In this document: piece after piece, positions 5,400 to 6,818 of the stretch | Numbering within the stretch: the first letter of the stretch is position 1 | How the letters are laid out: each line of letters begins with the position of its first letter | Notes under the pieces: generated by a model | What the model was told of the DNA's origin: nothing | The model's database searches: none | What the model saw: the letters and a program-made list of their open reading frames with translations, nothing else | Made by a program: the position numbers and the translations under genes | From: an uncultured Porphyromonadaceae bacterium | GTDB taxonomy: Bacteria > Bacteroidota > Bacteroidia > Bacteroidales > Muribaculaceae | Assembly (NCBI GenBank): GCA_947176615.1 | Contig: CAMWRO010000163.1 | Coordinates: forward strand, 1 to 6,818 | DNA: 6,818 bases | Direction of reading: 5' to 3'

Positions 5400-6776
5400 A
5401 TGATTGAAATCATTCTTGCCATAATCGCGGCAGCGGCAATCGCCGGCTGCTTTATCCTTTACCGCCGTCTTGACAGTAAAAACGCGACCGCCGACGCGCT
5501 GCGCGAGCAATCTACCCGTCTGCAGGCCGAATCGGCGGCTTTGTCGACCCGCATATCGATGCTGACCGAGCAGCTTGACATTGAGAAGAACCGTTACGCG
5601 ACTCTCGGCGAGAACCTTGCTGCAACTCAGCGGGAATTAAGTGCCGAGCGCGAGAATGCCGCAAAACTCGCGACGAGCCTGCGCCTCATCGACGAGCAGC
5701 GCGAGGAACGGGAGCGCAACATGGAACAGCGTTTCAAAAATCTCGCCAACGACATTCTCGCCCAAAACTCCCGAGATTTCAAGGAGCAGAACGAGCAGCG
5801 GCTGAGCGAAATCCTCAACCCCCTGCGCCAGAACCTCGACGAGTTCAAGAAAACCGTCACCGACACCTACAACAGCGAGGCCCGAGAGCGTTTCTCGCTG
5901 TCGGAACGGCTGCGCGAGCTCGTGGAACTCAATCAGGCCATCGGCCGCGAGGCCAAGGAACTCACCGGCGCGCTCAAGGGCAACAATCAGATACAGGGCG
6001 ACTGGGGGGAAATGGTGCTTGAATCAATCCTTGAAAGAAGCGGCTTGCAGAAAGATGTCGAATATAAAGTTCAGGTGACAACCGACAGCGCCGGAGCGGC
6101 ACTGCGCAACGACGAGGGACGGCAACTGCGCCCCGACGTGGTGGTCTATTACCCCGACGAGCGATGCGTCATCATTGACTCGAAAGTATCGATGACCGCC
6201 TTCATGGAATACACCTCGACCGATGATGACCGGCTGCGCAAGGCGGCCGGCGAGCGTCACGTCAAGTCAGTGCGCGCCCACATCGACGAGCTGCGCGGAA
6301 AGCGTTATCAGGAATTTGTCGGGACATCACGCCTCGATTTCGTCATGATGTTCATCCCCAACGAACCGGCCTACATCGCCGCCATGCGCCTCGACCCGTC
6401 GTTGTGGCAGGATGCCTATGAAAAACGGGTGCTCATCGTCTCCCCCACCCATCTTGTATCGGCCCTGAGACTGATTGAACAGCTGTGGGTGCGCGACCGC
6501 CAGTCACGCAACGCTGTCGAGATTGCCGAGGAGGCAGGCAAGATGTATGACAAATTTGCCGCATTTGTCACCGACATGGAACGCATCGAAAAAGCTATCG
6601 AGTCGACGCGGAAAGCCTACGGTGACGCGATGACCAAACTGTCGCAAGGCCGAGGCAACCTGCTCACCCGCGCCCAAAACCTCCGCAAGATGGGTGTCAA
6701 AGCCTCAAAACTCATCTCCCGCACCTCGACCGCCGACGACACCGACCCCCAAGACTCAGAAGACAGCGAGGAATAA
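5400..6776 (+). CDS. rmuC: RmuC family protein, membrane-anchored coiled coil with nuclease-like domain
   Basis: The 458-residue product starts with a single membrane segment (about 3-20) followed by YRR, suggesting an N-terminal anchor with the rest in the cytoplasm. Residues 25-175 are a long coiled coil rich in E, R, Q and A. The RmuC core (about 190-430) shows QGDWGE (198-204), LRPDVVVYYPD (243-253) and IIDSKVS (258-264). E204, D246, D260 and K262 are arranged as in PD-(D/E)xK nucleases, and the conserved MMFIPNEPAY lies at 316-325. The last 15 residues are acidic. E. coli rmuC (475 residues) was described through altered inversion frequency at short inverted repeats, and its biochemical activity is not well established. 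The ATG at 5400 directly precedes the membrane segment. A TTG-led extension to 5367 would overlap the promoter motif. It is divergent from uup. Confidence 0.92.
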   Translation: MIEIILAIIAAAAIAGCFILYRRLDSKNATADALREQSTRLQAESAALSTRISMLTEQLDIEKNRYATLGENLAATQRELSAERENAAKLATSLRLIDEQREERERNMEQRFKNLANDILAQNSRDFKEQNEQRLSEILNPLRQNLDEFKKTVTDTYNSEARERFSLSERLRELVELNQAIGREAKELTGALKGNNQIQGDWGEMVLESILERSGLQKDVEYKVQVTTDSAGAALRNDEGRQLRPDVVVYYPDERCVIIDSKVSMTAFMEYTSTDDDRLRKAAGERHVKSVRAHIDELRGKRYQEFVGTSRLDFVMMFIPNEPAYIAAMRLDPSLWQDAYEKRVLIVSPTHLVSALRLIEQLWVRDRQSRNAVEIAEEAGKMYDKFAAFVTDMERIEKAIESTRKAYGDAMTKLSQGRGNLLTRAQNLRKMGVKASKLISRTSTADDTDPQDSEDSEE

Positions 6777-6786
6777 AACTCGTTCA

Positions 6787-6805
6787 TCAAAAGTATTATT
6801 TTTGA
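6787..6805 (+). promoter_or_regulatory. Hairpin and -7-like motif at the right edge
   Basis: TCAAAA (6787-6792) and TTTTGA (6800-6805) can form a 6-bp stem ten bases after the rmuC stop. The overlapping TATTTTTG (6797-6804) is identical to the candidate rmuC -7 element and matches TAnnTTTG. It may be a weak terminator, or the promoter of a gene beyond the window end. The two readings cannot be separated from the 42 bases visible after the rmuC stop. Confidence 0.3.
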
Positions 6806-6818
6806 GTAAATACAACCA

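Noticed and set aside
1..6818. Mobile elements, CRISPR arrays, tRNA, rRNA, phage or defence systems
   Set aside because: I looked for transposase or integrase motifs, regularly spaced repeats, cloverleaf-like segments and toxin-antitoxin gene pairs and saw none. The RmuC nuclease-like fold alone does not indicate a defence system.

Overview
This window is a chromosomal, mostly housekeeping segment from a member of the Bacteroidota, most likely order Bacteroidales. The evidence is the close match of the TyrA, CdsA and Uup proteins to Bacteroides-type family members, the lack of Shine-Dalgarno sequences before the genes, and several exact matches to the Bacteroides -7 promoter element TAnnTTTG. 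Moderately GC-rich genes alternate with very AT-rich spacers. This fits Muribaculaceae-like genomes, but the family cannot be fixed from this sequence alone.

Layout, left to right. A plus-strand prephenate dehydrogenase gene (tyrA, 20-793) is probably the last gene of an aromatic amino acid operon that begins outside the window. Its ATG overlaps a TGA that may end the preceding gene. A 309-bp convergent spacer (794-1102) has no credible gene but holds several inverted repeats, including a 14-bp stem at 953-1000. Three minus-strand genes follow: an AmyE-like GH13 alpha-amylase lipoprotein (1103-2551), phosphatidate cytidylyltransferase cdsA (2593-3420, probably starting at TTG) and a Uup-type ABC-F ATPase (3536-5344). 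A 19-bp tandem duplication straddles the uup stop codon. A 55-bp divergent spacer carries -7 elements on both strands and separates uup from rmuC (5400-6776), which encodes a membrane-anchored coiled-coil protein with a nuclease-like fold. The right edge carries another promoter-like motif.

Gene relations. TyrA makes the tyrosine precursor 4-hydroxyphenylpyruvate, and CdsA makes CDP-diacylglycerol for phospholipids. Uup and RmuC were both linked in E. coli to DNA rearrangement at repeats: Uup to precise excision and tandem-repeat deletion, RmuC to inversion at short inverted repeats. Their head-to-head arrangement is the most suggestive functional context here. The amylase has no SusC/SusD partners in view and lies 41 bp downstream of cdsA.

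No mobile element, CRISPR array, tRNA, rRNA or clear new multi-gene system was found. The observations worth following are the Uup/RmuC pairing, the Bacillus AmyE-like amylase in lipoprotein form, the structured convergent spacer, and small-scale features of promoters and starts.
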